Origin: Candidatus Zixiibacteriota bacterium
GTDB taxonomy: Bacteria > Zixibacteria > MSB-5A5 > GN15 > PGXB01
Direction of reading: 5' to 3'
DNA length: 64,000 nt
NCBI GenBank assembly: GCA_900498245.1
Contig: LS998015.1
Location: 2,321,834-2,385,833, forward strand
Shown here: positions 7,836 through 18,800 of the stretch, one piece after another
How positions within the stretch are numbered: the stretch's first letter is position 1
Layout: each line of letters opens with the position of its first letter
Made by a program: the position numbers and the translations under genes
Notes under the pieces: model-generated
The model's database searches: none
What the model was told of the DNA's origin: nothing
What the model saw: only the letters and a program-made list of their open reading frames with translations

Positions 7836-8612
7836 TTACTTCATATCGCCGTACTTTTTCAGGAACGGAATGAAAAGGTCAATCGGCAGAGGGAACACAA
7901 TGGTGTTGGTCTTGCCGACCGAAACTTCGGTCAGAGTCTGCATATACCGCAACTGCAGAGCGTTCTCTTCCTTCCCCAGAATCGCGGCCGCTTCGGCCAG
8001 TTTGGTCGAGGCCTGATATTCACCCTCGGCATGAATCACCTTGGCGCGCCGCTCGCGTTCGGCTTCGGCCTGACGGGCGATGGCGCGGGTCATCTCCGGC
8101 GGGAGATCGACATTCTTGATTTCCACCACCGAAACCTTGATACCCCACGGTTCGGTCTGATGGTCGATAATCTTCTGCAGTTCCTGATTGATCTTCTCGC
8201 GGTTGGCCAGAAGTTCATCGAGTTCGACCTGCCCCAGCACCGAGCGCAGGGTGGTCTGGGCGATCTGGGAGGTCGCCTCGAAGAAATTGGCGACGGCGAC
8301 AATGGCCTTATTGGGATCCATCACGCGGAAATAGACGACGGCATTGACCTTGACCGAGACGTTGTCGCGGGTGATGACATCCTGCGGGGGAACGTCGAAC
8401 GTGATCGTCCGCAGATCAACCTTGAGCAGACGGTCCACGATCGGGATAAGAAAAATAATGCCGGGTCCTTTGGCGCCGATAAGGCGACCCAGGCGGAACA
8501 CGACGCCGCGTTCATATTCGCGGAGAATTTTTATGGCATTGGATAATATAATAATGAGCAAAAATACGATAACACCAATGGCCACCAATGGCAAATCGCC
8601 TCCTGTTTTCAT
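7836..8612 (-). CDS. slipin (SPFH/band 7 membrane protein)
   Basis: A 258-residue slipin-type protein. One N-terminal membrane helix covers about residues 9-27. The SPFH/band 7 domain follows with [16 protein letters not shown] and [16 protein letters not shown] charged coiled-coil-like region ([20 protein letters not shown]) and a hydrophobic C-terminal segment complete it. These proteins form ring-like oligomers at membranes and associate with lipid domains. It starts one base after the stop of the NfeD gene, the conserved NfeD-slipin pairing in which the NfeD protease is thought to cleave or regulate the slipin. The upstream GGAGG supports the ATG at 8612. Confidence 0.93.
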   Translation of the reverse strand: MKTGGDLPLVAIGVIVFLLIIILSNAIKILREYERGVVFRLGRLIGAKGPGIIFLIPIVDRLLKVDLRTITFDVPPQDVITRDNVSVKVNAVVYFRVMDPNKAIVAVANFFEATSQIAQTTLRSVLGQVELDELLANREKINQELQKIIDHQTEPWGIKVSVVEIKNVDLPPEMTRAIARQAEAERERRAKVIHAEGEYQASTKLAEAAAILGKEENALQLRYMQTLTEVSVGKTNTIVFPLPIDLFIPFLKKYGDMK

Positions 8613-8613
8613 A

Positions 8614-9939
8614 TTACCATTTCCTCCTCACTTTTATTTTAAGGTCCTTGACTTCGGTAACTATGACTTCGCTTTCGGCTTCGAGCGGTTCATCGGCGGA
8701 CGCCTCCCACAATTCCCCGGCGACATAAACATAGCCGGTTTTATCGATGCGCGATTTGACAACCCCGGTTTGCCCGAGAAGCCCTTCGGCTCCGGTGGTC
8801 GGTTTGGAAAGACGGGCCTTCAGAGCATAGGTGAAAGCGATGGCGACAAAACCGCCGACAACGAGGGCCACCGAAAAGATGACGGTCTTGGAAATGCGCA
8901 ACGACGGATCGGTGGTATTGATCAGCATCAGGCCGCCGAAAATAAGGGCAATGATTCCTCCGACGGTCAAAATTCCGTGACTCACGATTTTTATCTCCAG
9001 TATAAAGAGCAGTATGGCGAATATAATCAAAAGCAGTCCGGCGTAATTTATCGGCAGGGTGCGGAAACTATAGAAGGCGAGAATAATGCAGATACCGCCG
9101 ACCACACCGGGCAGGATAGAGCCGGGATTATAGAGTTCCAGAACCAGGCCAAGTCCCCCCAGGGAAAAGAGGATGAAGGCGACATTGGGATTGGCAATAA
9201 CTTCGAGAAGCGCTTGTATGAAGGTCCGTTTGATCGGGCGCTGGACCGGATTGGTGAGGATAATTTTCTTTTTGCCCAGGACGGTGTTGATTTCCATCCC
9301 GTTGGCTTTGGCCAGAAGGTCATCCATATTGTCGGCAATAAAATTAATGACATGCAGATTGAGGGCTTCGGTGCTGGTTATGGAAACCGACTTGCGGGCG
9401 GCCTCTTCGGCCCACTGGGCATTGCGGCCATTACGTTCGGCCATCGCCTTGAGGGCGGCGACGGCGTCATTCATGATTTTTTCCGAGAGCACCGAATCGA
9501 TCGGCTGGCCGGTGCCCGAAACGACATGAGCGGCGCCAATATTGGTGCTGGGGGCCATGGCGGCAATTGCGGCGGAGTAAGTGATATAGACTCCGGCCGA
9601 GGCGGCCCGTGCTCCCGCCGGGGCAATATATACGGCCACCGGGACAGTGGAGTTCATGATCCCCTTGGTAATCGGCCACATGGCGTCGGTCAATCCGCCG
9701 GGAGTGTCCATCCTGATGACAAGGAGATCGGCGTGGTTTTTTTCCGATTGGGAGATGGCATCGAGCACACGATCGGTGGTGGTCGAGACAATGGGGCCGT
9801 CGATGTCCATAACATAAACCAGACTGGACGGCGGCGGCGATTCGGCCGATGCGGAATCTCCGGATACATTTTCGGCCCGAAGATGTGCGGCCGAGAATAT
9901 TAGAAGAAAAATAAAAAAGAATGATATTATTTTTGACAT
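8614..9939 (-). CDS. nfeD: NfeD-family membrane-bound serine protease
   Basis: A 441-residue long-form (NfeD1b) protein. It has a signal peptide, then a ClpP-class serine protease domain (about residues 45-225) with [12 protein letters not shown] and the nucleophile region [12 protein letters not shown]. Three to four membrane helices follow (about 240-365), and a C-terminal OB-like NfeD domain with [10 protein letters not shown] and [10 protein letters not shown] (about 380-441). The family uses a Ser-Lys dyad at the membrane, with slipins as probable partners. It is transcribed ahead of the slipin with a one-base gap. An imperfect hairpin, TACCCG-TT-CGGGTA, lies in its upstream region near 9966-9979. 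Confidence 0.93.
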   Translation of the reverse strand: MSKIISFFFIFLLIFSAAHLRAENVSGDSASAESPPPSSLVYVMDIDGPIVSTTTDRVLDAISQSEKNHADLLVIRMDTPGGLTDAMWPITKGIMNSTVPVAVYIAPAGARAASAGVYITYSAAIAAMAPSTNIGAAHVVSGTGQPIDSVLSEKIMNDAVAALKAMAERNGRNAQWAEEAARKSVSITSTEALNLHVINFIADNMDDLLAKANGMEINTVLGKKKIILTNPVQRPIKRTFIQALLEVIANPNVAFILFSLGGLGLVLELYNPGSILPGVVGGICIILAFYSFRTLPINYAGLLLIIFAILLFILEIKIVSHGILTVGGIIALIFGGLMLINTTDPSLRISKTVIFSVALVVGGFVAIAFTYALKARLSKPTTGAEGLLGQTGVVKSRIDKTGYVYVAGELWEASADEPLEAESEVIVTEVKDLKIKVRRKW

Positions 9940-10035
9940 AAGGTCACCCTGCCTTTAAGGTATTACCCGTTCGGGTACCAAATAATCTAAGGCCTCGGCG
10001 CTATAATATCAACAAATATATGGCCGGTATAGTTT

Positions 10036-11634
10036 TCAGAAGGAAAGTGAAATTTTGGGGCTTTTATAGACAAGGCGGCCGTCAAAGATGGTCGCAAGAG
10101 GTTTTATTCTCCCAATTTGCGCGGGCGGAACATGGTAAATATCTTCGGAAAGGATGACAAAATCGGCCTTGTATCCGGGCAGAAGGTAACCGCATTCATA
10201 TTCTTTATTGACGGCATAGGCGGCGCCGGCGGTGAAGCCGTGGATTGCTTGACTTACGGAAATTTTTTCTTTTGGATTAAACGATTTTTTTGTCCCGGGA
10301 ATGAAACGATTAACTGCGGCATCGATTCCGGCCAAAGGGTCAAGGGGCTCAATGGGAGCGTCGGAGCCGAAAGCCAGCGGGATATTTTTCTTAAGAAAGG
10401 TATTGAATATATAGCAATTTTTAGCACGCTTCTTCCAGTATTTCCTGATAAGGTGAACATCGGAAGGGCAATGAGTCGGCTGCATGGAGGCGATAATGCC
10501 GAGTCTTTTTACGCGATCGACATCGGACGGACGGATCATTTGCAGATGCTCGATACGATGGCGAGCGCCGTTCTTGAGACGAGGGGCGCGCGAGACGCAA
10601 TCAAGCACATTACATATGGCTTTATCGCCGATGGCATGTATGGCGCAGGGCAGACCTATAGAATCGGCACTTTTGATAAGACGCAGCATTTCCTTTTTGG
10701 GCGTGACTTCAATCCCGAAGTTGTTTTGGGAACCGTCATATTTATCAAAGCAGAGCGCGGTCTGACTGCCAAGAGCACCGTCGGCAAAGATTTTCACTCC
10801 GGAAATTTGAAGATAATCATTGCCGAACGGTCCTTTGACGCCGGCTATTTTAAGTTCCGGCAGAACTTTGGCAGGAGGATAATAATTGATTCTGAGGCCG
10901 AGAGCTCCTTTGGCGGCCTTTTCGGTAAAAAACGGCAGAGCATCGGGGCCGTCAAAGGAATGAACGGCAGTCACCCCGCGGGAATAAATTATCTCCAAGG
11001 CGCGGCGATATAATTGTTCGGCTTTGGCACGGGGCGGCCTTTTTATTTTTTTGAAGACCGGGAAATAGGCCGGAATTTCCTTCAATATGCCGGTCGGTTC
11101 GCCGTCATCAAACCGGACAATCGTCCCGCCCGAGGGGTCGGGTGAGTTGCGGGCAATGCCACCCAGCGCCAGAGCCGCGGAGTTGGCCCACATCATATGG
11201 GTATCTTTGGAAAAAATGGCGGCAGGACGCCCGCCGGTGACTTTATCAAGCATGCAGCGGTCAGGCATCAAGTATTTATCCCATTGATCGGGGGAAAAAC
11301 CTTCGCCTATGACCCATTCATTTTTAGACAAGGTCCGGACATGGCGCCTAATTCTATTCAGGACGTCGGCAATCGATTTGGCTCCGTCCAGATGAACATT
11401 GCCAAGGGAGATGGCCATAAAATAAAAATGGGTATGAGAATCGACCAGCCCGGGAATGACCGTTTTCCCGCGCAAATCGAATTTTCGATAGAATTTAAAA
11501 TCGGGATCCTTCTCCAGATGATGGCCGACGGCAATAATGGTATGATTGCTTACGGCCATGGAATCGGCGACCGGCGGCAGACCTTCGGCCTGAGTATATA
11601 TTTTCCCGTTGTAAAAAAGGTTATTTCTGGTCAT
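10036..11634 (-). CDS. YtcJ-like amidohydrolase
   Basis: A 532-residue metal-dependent amidohydrolase of the YtcJ/exoenzyme-regulatory-protein-AepA-like group. The HxH metal motif is in SHTHFYF at residues 67-69. A long TIM-barrel insertion precedes FADGALGSQTA, HAIGDKA and RIEHLQM. A late SDAPIEPLDPL carries the metal-binding aspartate. It has no signal peptide, so it is cytoplasmic. The substrate is not predictable within this broad family. Its start overlaps the end of selB by 14 bases, so translation is probably coupled and the gene belongs to the sel transcript. Confidence 0.9.
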   Translation of the reverse strand: MTRNNLFYNGKIYTQAEGLPPVADSMAVSNHTIIAVGHHLEKDPDFKFYRKFDLRGKTVIPGLVDSHTHFYFMAISLGNVHLDGAKSIADVLNRIRRHVRTLSKNEWVIGEGFSPDQWDKYLMPDRCMLDKVTGGRPAAIFSKDTHMMWANSAALALGGIARNSPDPSGGTIVRFDDGEPTGILKEIPAYFPVFKKIKRPPRAKAEQLYRRALEIIYSRGVTAVHSFDGPDALPFFTEKAAKGALGLRINYYPPAKVLPELKIAGVKGPFGNDYLQISGVKIFADGALGSQTALCFDKYDGSQNNFGIEVTPKKEMLRLIKSADSIGLPCAIHAIGDKAICNVLDCVSRAPRLKNGARHRIEHLQMIRPSDVDRVKRLGIIASMQPTHCPSDVHLIRKYWKKRAKNCYIFNTFLKKNIPLAFGSDAPIEPLDPLAGIDAAVNRFIPGTKKSFNPKEKISVSQAIHGFTAGAAYAVNKEYECGYLLPGYKADFVILSEDIYHVPPAQIGRIKPLATIFDGRLVYKSPKISLSF

Positions 11635-13513
11635 ATTTCTTTCCCTTGATACGGATATCGCCCTGCCGTTCCGTGATATTTATGCGATCGGTTTCTTCAA
11701 GAATCGGAACGGCATATTTTCGGGAGTTTCCCAATTTCTCCCGCAATGACGCCACGGTCAAGGCCTCTCCCCGATCGAGGGTATTTCGAATTATCGCGAT
11801 TATTTCATTCCAGTGGGAGCGATGGAAGGCAAGCCCTCCGGTGACCTTCACGGCCTGCCCGATGTTTACCAGATAGTCAAAGGCGTCCCTTTTGATTTTG
11901 GTACCGTCGGTCAAATCATCGATTGATGGCGGCGCATACTTGCCGGCAATAAGTCTCTTTTCAATCTCATCGGCTGCCTGTTTCAATTCTCCCGTTACCG
12001 TTATGATTCGCCCGGGCAAATCGTAGCGGTTTTTTTTTCGAGCCAGAATGCCTCCGTCAGTCATTAATTCGAGAACCGTCTCCAAATCAAGTACTTTCCG
12101 ATTCAAGATATGCGCAATCTGATCGGCCTGAAGCCCATCGATATGGGGCCGCTTATCAAATTCATTTTTCATTCCAATAAGGATTTCGGCCTGGAGCGCT
12201 TTCATTTCTTCCGGTCGAAAGTAAAGACCGTTATATTCTTTAATAAAACCGGATTCAATCAGGCGAGCGACTAATTCGGTCATTTCGGCTTGTGAAAGAT
12301 TCGAGTGCAGCAGCGATTTCCGGAGGTTGACCAGCGGCAATCGTAAAATTTCAGAGCGAACCAGATTTTCCGGTGTCAAATTGATCCGCGCAGTCAAATA
12401 CTCGTACAATTGATAGTCCTTCTTCTTAGGAACATTATCCAGAAAACCGAGAATTTCTCCGCCGCCGACAGTCACCTGTGGGGTCGGGAGGCGGAAAATG
12501 AAGCGATCACCGATAAAAGCCAGGATGGGGCCATAGGGCCGAAAGAAAGCCAGGTCGCTCTGGCCGGGAAAAAGTGACGAATCAGCGGTCAGCCGGAGTT
12601 CCCCTTCGACTTCGGTGGTTCCCAGGATCATGAGAAGGCGACGTTTGTCTTCAAGGGGGAAAGGCGACTCTTCGATCACTTTCAGATTTACGGCCAAAAC
12701 CGGCGAATCAGGGTATGTCTCAATTAACTGCGGTGTGGTAACAACGCCGCCGCGTATGATATAATCTTTATCAAGACCGGTGAAGGTAATTGCGGTCCGC
12801 TGACCCGGTTGAGCGGTTTCGACCTGATTATTATGGGATTGAATGGTTCTGATTTTTCCTTTCCGACGGGAGGGGAAAATCGCTATTTCCTGCCCTGCGG
12901 AAAGAGTCCCACCGCGCAACGTTCCGGTGGCCACGCCCCCGAGCCCCGACAATACAAAGGAGCGGTCGATATAGAGACGAGGTTTTAAAATATTCTCACG
13001 CTCCATGATTTTTCCGGCCAGCTTTTCGATCTCTTCTCTGAGCCTAGGGATCCCTTCCCCGCTGACCGCAGAAGCCTTGACCACCGGGGCGTCGGCCAGA
13101 AAGGTGCCCTTGAGCCGGGCCCTGATATCTTCTTCAACCATTTCCACCCAGTAGCGGTCGGCCAGGTCAATTTTTGAAATCACGATGATGCCGTATTTGA
13201 TGCCGAGTAATTTGGTTATCTGGAGATGTTCCTGGGTTTGCGGCATCCAACCGTCATCGGCGGCGACTACCAGCAGAACGGCGTCGATGCCTCCCGCTCC
13301 GGCGATCATGTTACGCACGAATCGCTCATGCCCGGGAACATCGACAATCCCGATACGTTTGCCATCGCTGGTATCATACCAGGCGAAACCGAGGTCGATA
13401 GTCATGCCGCGCGCTTTTTCTTCAGGCAGACGATCCGGATCAATGCCGGTCAGGCGAATTATGATTGATGATTTACCATGATCGATATGGCCCGCAGTAC
13501 CTATGACTATCAT
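11621..13513 (-). CDS. selB: selenocysteine-specific elongation factor SelB
   Basis: A 630-residue translation factor that brings selenocysteyl-tRNA to the ribosome at UGA codons marked by a SECIS hairpin. The GTPase domain starts with GHIDHGKSS at residues 8-16 and has DVPGHERFVRNM and ISKIDLAD (G3 and G4). Translation-factor domains II and III follow. The C-terminal third (about 380-630) is a string of winged-helix domains that bind the SECIS RNA, ending in a basic tail. It follows selA by three bases. The selC tRNA, selD and any selenoprotein were not found in this window. Confidence 0.96.
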   Translation of the reverse strand: MIVIGTAGHIDHGKSSIIIRLTGIDPDRLPEEKARGMTIDLGFAWYDTSDGKRIGIVDVPGHERFVRNMIAGAGGIDAVLLVVAADDGWMPQTQEHLQITKLLGIKYGIIVISKIDLADRYWVEMVEEDIRARLKGTFLADAPVVKASAVSGEGIPRLREEIEKLAGKIMERENILKPRLYIDRSFVLSGLGGVATGTLRGGTLSAGQEIAIFPSRRKGKIRTIQSHNNQVETAQPGQRTAITFTGLDKDYIIRGGVVTTPQLIETYPDSPVLAVNLKVIEESPFPLEDKRRLLMILGTTEVEGELRLTADSSLFPGQSDLAFFRPYGPILAFIGDRFIFRLPTPQVTVGGGEILGFLDNVPKKKDYQLYEYLTARINLTPENLVRSEILRLPLVNLRKSLLHSNLSQAEMTELVARLIESGFIKEYNGLYFRPEEMKALQAEILIGMKNEFDKRPHIDGLQADQIAHILNRKVLDLETVLELMTDGGILARKKNRYDLPGRIITVTGELKQAADEIEKRLIAGKYAPPSIDDLTDGTKIKRDAFDYLVNIGQAVKVTGGLAFHRSHWNEIIAIIRNTLDRGEALTVASLREKLGNSRKYAVPILEETDRINITERQGDIRIKGKKYDQK

Positions 13514-13516
13514 AAC

Positions 13517-14899
13517 TCAAATCTGGGGAAGCAAATTTATAATTGTTGCCGCAAGTAATTCGAATTCATTATCGTCAATCGCCTTAAGGTCGATAATGAA
13601 GTTATCAGCGGTGACTCGGCCGATTACCGGTAATTCGGCGGATCGAAACAACTGCGCCAATTTTTGCGGCGCCAGGCGACTACGAAACACAAGGGCGACC
13701 GAAGGCAGGGGGACTCCCGGAAGAGAGCCACCACCCATTTCACCCTGCGAACCCTCCAGAATTATTTTGTCTCCGGCATCCACTTGTTTTAAGAGCCTCC
13801 GGCCCTTTTCGTACATCTCCGATTCTCTGACCGCGGCCAGGCTCCACAATTTAACATTTTCGCGCCAGGAATCATCGAGGTAATAACCCAGCAGTTCCTC
13901 GAGAGCCGAAAAAATAATTTTATCGACGCGCAGGGCCCGATAAATCGGGTTTTTCTTCAACCGGGTAATCATCTCCATTTGCCCGACAATCAGTCCGGCT
14001 TGAACGCCGCCAAGTAATTTATCGCCGGAAAAACAGGTTAAAGCGGCGCCGTCACGGACGGAGTTTTGTACTGTCGATTCGTGTTTGCCGGCAAAATCGG
14101 AGGTATCCACGAAGACTCCACTCCCCAGATCATTTATGACCGGCAAATTATTCTGGTCACCCAACCGAGCCAGATCTTTGAGCGTGACCTCCTCAGTAAA
14201 GCCGGAGACGGAAAAATTGCTGCGATGCACTTTCAGGATAAGGGCCGGTTCCTGTTCAAGAGCCTCTTTGTAGTCGGCCAGAGTAGTAATATTGGTGGTG
14301 CCGATTTCAATCAAGCGGGCTCCGGAACGACGAATAATATCGGGGATGCGAAAACCGCCCCCGATTTGCACCAATTCGCCCCGGGAGATCAGAACCGGTT
14401 TCTTATTGGCAAAAGTGTTGAGGATTAAAAACAGGGCGGCGGCATTATTATTGACTATAATTCCCGCTTCGGCTCCGGATAATAGAGCCAATAATTTTTC
14501 GGCCAACTCGCCGCGTCGACCCCGTTTACCCGTATCGACTTCAAATTCAAGATTTCCATAACCGGTGATTTGATTCCTAATTTTATTGAAGAGGTCTTCC
14601 GATAGGGGAGCGCGGCCAAGGTTGGTATGCACGAGGATGCCTGTTCCGTTAATTACACGGCCAATTTTCTTTCTCTGGAATTTTTTAATTTCAGTAATGA
14701 TTTTCACCTTGAAGCCGGCGAATAAGATTTCATCATATTTTTGGCCCAACTCCAATTTAAGCGTTTCGATTGCCGCCCTGACAATTTCTACAAGAAGAGG
14801 GCGCGGTAATCCGCGGCTTTCCTTTAACAAGTCTTCATCGGACGAGACAATTTCAACGGCGGGGATATCTCTTTTCGATTTGATAATAAAATCATCCAT
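13517..14899 (-). CDS. selA: L-seryl-tRNA(Sec) selenium transferase SelA
   Basis: A 460-residue PLP enzyme that converts seryl-tRNA(Sec) to selenocysteyl-tRNA(Sec) using selenophosphate. The SelA N-terminal domain is followed by the aminotransferase-fold core. The PLP lysine is in FSGDKLLGG (K294), and INGTGILVHTNLGRAPLS and the VDTGKRGRRG loop are both typical. It is spaced one base from the M28 peptidase stop and three bases from the selB start, so all are in one operon. Together with selB it is strong evidence that this organism makes selenoproteins. Confidence 0.96.
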   Translation of the reverse strand: MDDFIIKSKRDIPAVEIVSSDEDLLKESRGLPRPLLVEIVRAAIETLKLELGQKYDEILFAGFKVKIITEIKKFQRKKIGRVINGTGILVHTNLGRAPLSEDLFNKIRNQITGYGNLEFEVDTGKRGRRGELAEKLLALLSGAEAGIIVNNNAAALFLILNTFANKKPVLISRGELVQIGGGFRIPDIIRRSGARLIEIGTTNITTLADYKEALEQEPALILKVHRSNFSVSGFTEEVTLKDLARLGDQNNLPVINDLGSGVFVDTSDFAGKHESTVQNSVRDGAALTCFSGDKLLGGVQAGLIVGQMEMITRLKKNPIYRALRVDKIIFSALEELLGYYLDDSWRENVKLWSLAAVRESEMYEKGRRLLKQVDAGDKIILEGSQGEMGGGSLPGVPLPSVALVFRSRLAPQKLAQLFRSAELPVIGRVTADNFIIDLKAIDDNEFELLAATIINLLPQI

Positions 14900-14900
14900 T

Positions 14901-15812
14901 TTACAGCCTGTAAATAAGAGTACTTATGACCATGCCTACTGAAGCCAGGGAGTGGGGAGAGCAATTTTCGGGTGTATCATGGCTGGTGTGCCATTCAGGA
15001 TAAACAAAATCAATAACATCGGCGGCGGGGATGCCGATAGTTAGGAGGGACAGATGGTCGTCGTAAACCGCATATCCGACCGAATCGACAAAGGCTTTCT
15101 GTCCCAGTTCAGCCGCCGTTTTCCAGATTAAATTGGTGATTTTGGGAGCGTATTCGCTGGAGAATTGCTCCTTGTAAATTTTCAGATCCTTATCCCCCAC
15201 CATATCAAGAAGGATGGCAAAGCGATAGTGGTCGCGAGGGATTCTGGTGACAAAGTTCTTTGCACCGAGGAAATATTCATCAAGATTACCGGCCTCGCCC
15301 CAATCTTCCCCGTCAAAGAGGGCCATATCGACATTGACGCGCGGTTTAACTTCTGAAAACAGGCGGCCCAATTCCATCAGGACAGCCACCCCCGAAGCCC
15401 CATCATTAGCTCCCGGTATGGGAAGAATTTTTTTGGCGGGGTCGCTGTCATTTTCGGCCCGGGGCCGGCTGTCATAATGAGCGGCCAGCAGATACCGTGC
15501 TTTCGAGTCGGAATCGGTGCCGTGAAAATGAACCAAGATATTCACCATCGGGGTTTCCTCGAAAGTCAGGGGATTCCGATGTATAAATTGCATGGTGTCA
15601 ACCTGCGCGCCTAGAGACTCAAAGAAGGAAATCAAATACTCCTGGCAGTGACGGGAATTTTCGGTTCCGGGCACGCGCGGTCCGAACGAAACTTGTTTGA
15701 CAAGACAATCAAAAGCCTCTTCTCCCTTAAAAGCCGGCGGGATTATTTCCTTCCTGGAAGAGCAGGCGGCAAATAAAAACGCCATGAAGAATATCACAGG
15801 GAAACGCATCAA
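14901..15812 (-). CDS. M28-family peptidase / glutaminyl-cyclase-like lipoprotein
   Basis: A 303-residue exported protein. The N-terminus MMRFPVIFFMAFLFAAC ends in a lipobox, so it should be a lipoprotein anchored after the signal peptide. The zinc-dependent M28 fold shows AAHYDSRPR (H and D ligands), GANDGASGVAVL, LFDGEDWGE and HTSHDTPE. The overall pattern matches bacterial glutaminyl-peptide cyclotransferases and M28 aminopeptidases, which cannot be told apart here. It lies between sprA and selA on the same strand. The link with selenocysteine genes is probably only positional. Confidence 0.9.
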   Translation of the reverse strand: MMRFPVIFFMAFLFAACSSRKEIIPPAFKGEEAFDCLVKQVSFGPRVPGTENSRHCQEYLISFFESLGAQVDTMQFIHRNPLTFEETPMVNILVHFHGTDSDSKARYLLAAHYDSRPRAENDSDPAKKILPIPGANDGASGVAVLMELGRLFSEVKPRVNVDMALFDGEDWGEAGNLDEYFLGAKNFVTRIPRDHYRFAILLDMVGDKDLKIYKEQFSSEYAPKITNLIWKTAAELGQKAFVDSVGYAVYDDHLSLLTIGIPAADVIDFVYPEWHTSHDTPENCSPHSLASVGMVISTLIYRL

Positions 15813-15871
15813 TAATTCTCCAAATTATAGATGAAGGAACGCAAGGTGATGAGGAAAGTCAACCAAATATT

Positions 15872-18800
15872 TTAGAAGCGGATATCAACCCAGATGCGAA
15901 CCTCACGGGCATGGGTCTTGGTCTGCTGAGAAATATCGTTGGTGTCCTGCCAGCGGCCGGAGATACCGCCGCGAATCTGCGAGGAGAAGGTGTAAGAAAT
16001 ATTGGGGATAACCGAAAAATCCGTCCGTTCTCCCGAAGAAGCCAGGGGATTATCCTCAATGGCGCTTTCCAGTCGTTGCTTCCGGAAGTTTATATCGACC
16101 GATATTGACATGGTTGAATTGAACTTCATTCGGCCGAGAAACGGAATTTTGATACCGGTCGGGGCTGAGAAGGAGTATTTCGCGGAAATACTCTGATTGG
16201 TGGTGCGATCCCGTTTCTTGGTGGTCACTCGTCCGTTGTCGGAATTATAATATTTTTCCTCCGTGACCGCTTTATCGGAATTGACGGCCACGCTCAAGCC
16301 GTTCAACAAATCAAAACTGAATGATAATAGGGGCCGCTGAGTGGTCGAAGTCCGGTCGACGACTTTGAATCCCGTTTGCAGATTGATGGTTTCGGAGCGA
16401 CTCTTGGAATATCCGGTTCGAGGATTGAAGCGTCGGATAAGGGGATTTAGCAGTTTGAAAGTTTTAAGAGGCCGGATGGAAAACCGTATGTCAGGGAAAC
16501 TGGTCTGGATATCTTTCTGCGGGCTGATCGGCTTGATTATGTCCTTATTGATCTTCTTGCTGTAGGAAATATCGGTACGGATGCCGCCAAGAAAATCGAA
16601 GCCGGTTCCGAGAGAAATTCCGGTATTTTTCGATGTGAAGGTGGAGCGACCCTGTGTAGTCGAGGAAGAATCAATCGGAGCCCCCACACTCTCCGTGATG
16701 CCGAATCGGAACTTCCAGGTGGCCCGAGATTTCAATCCCGTATAGGAATAATTGTATCGCTGATTGTACTCATAGGTTATGGGATTAATCCAGCCGGTGA
16801 GCATATGCATAATGGTGTTGATAGGGGCGAAAATCTGGTCAAGGATATTTTTCTTTTTTTCAACCTTTGTCACGCCCCGACGAGTCACCACGCGCGCATC
16901 CGCATTCCCTTTATTTCCGGGAAACATTTTGCCGATACTGAAATCACCGCTGATACCATAGGATTTGGTGGCCCCAATATTCAGAGTATTGTCAATAATA
17001 TTTAAATCTTCGCGATAGGCAGTGGAGAAATTGAAACGATGAGTGAAAAAGGGGAACAGGTTGGGGGCATACGAAGCCCCGAAGTTTTCAGAGTAATTGG
17101 TTTCCTTACCCAAATGTAAATCGCTCAGTTTCAACCGAACGGTGTTGGGATCGGTCATATCCCTTTTGGAATCGAGGTTGTAATTGAAATTCAAATTTTC
17201 GGAGATTTTGTACGAAAGGCGCATGTCGTAGCGGAAATCACGCCTGAAACTGCTGGATTTATACTTGCTGGAATTTTCCGAAAGACTGAGTGTGCGGTTA
17301 AAATCGCCGCTGGTGCTGAAAGTATTGGGCAATAAATAGAAATGATTGCCACTCAATTTATTCAGGAGCGGAATCGGCTTGGTCCAGAAAAACGGTTTAA
17401 TTCCGGGAACATTGGTGAAAGTAAGTTCGTAGCGGCTGCCGACATGATAATTTTCGTTAAATGAGTATGGGGCCGCGGGAGACCGTCCCTGACTCCGATT
17501 ATATGAAAAGTTCGACCGGATACGATTCAGCAGGAGTGAGAAAAAAGGATTTCTGGTCTTCAGGTTCATACTTTCGGAGACCGATAAACTGCGGGAAATA
17601 CCGACGGAACTTTCACTATCGCGCAGTTCCGTAGGCAAGATGATATCGGATCCAAAACGAAGCAGGGGCACATCGGTCGATTTGGAATAAGTCAGGGAAA
17701 CGGGGATGGAAGCATTCAGGGCACGCGGCAGAAATTTATCGATGCCGAAGTTAATACCGAAATTGTAACTGGTGACGGAGTGACCGCTTCCCAAATTATC
17801 GGCAGAACCACCTCGGGTCGACGACGATATCTGTCGGAAGTAACTATTCTGGAAATTCACCCCGGCACTGTAAGAAAGCAAGTCGGCCAGGTTGCCACTG
17901 GCGGTGACACGGGCGGCGGTGCCAACATCCCGCCGAACATTGTCGAGTCGTAATTCATCAACCCAGACATCGCCGGTTACCGCCTGGGTCGTATCCAGGT
18001 TGACCACCCCGCAGGCCAGATATTTTATCTTGGTGATATTGGGCTGACCAAAAATGCGGTAGTTACCGACGGTGGTATCATAGGGCAGGTTACTCTGCGA
18101 AGAAGCCCGGCTCTTGTTGAGGTATTCCTTGATGCCGGTGATGGCATTGAAATCGATAACGACATTATTTTTCTCCGACCAACCGGGCTCCAGAACGGTA
18201 TGAAATTCATAGTAGTTCAGACTATCGGGACCGACCCGGAAGAAAAATAAGATATTTTGGTGCACGGTGCCGGTATCGCCATGGACAAACATTTTAAGGG
18301 TGCGGTACCCCATTAGGTTGGGAGTATCGAATAGAATTTTCCGGGCAATACCGGTGTCGCCGTTTACCAGATTTTCATAATGCAAGGCAAGGGATTGCTC
18401 CGGTTCGGTAATACCCTTATTCTTATCGTAAAAGCCGGTTACTCCGGGAGGCGGGTAATAATCGATGTTTTCCTGAGTATTGGCGACGGCGGCTTTAAAT
18501 TCCGATGTTGTCACCTCGTTAGGAACGGCCGTTTTCAAGGTGTCACGCCAGAGCGACTGGATCAAATCCAGAGCCGCGATATTTATTTCGATACTGTCAC
18601 CTCGGGGTGATTCCACCCACAAACGAGCATAATTTATCTGGGACCAGATGGGGGTACCGACCACGGTGTCGACGGAGGCCGAGTCTTTAAGGGGAATACG
18701 GAAAGTCCGCCATTGATGGAAATCGGATCCCTCGACATAGAAGTCGCGCGAGGAGAGGTCGATTTTGTATGAGAAATAACTGTTTTCCTTATCGATACCG

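Noticed and set aside
8344-9903. Plus-strand frame of 519 residues
   Set aside because: Antisense to NfeD and slipin; composition is that of a reverse-complement shadow (rich in D, G and F).
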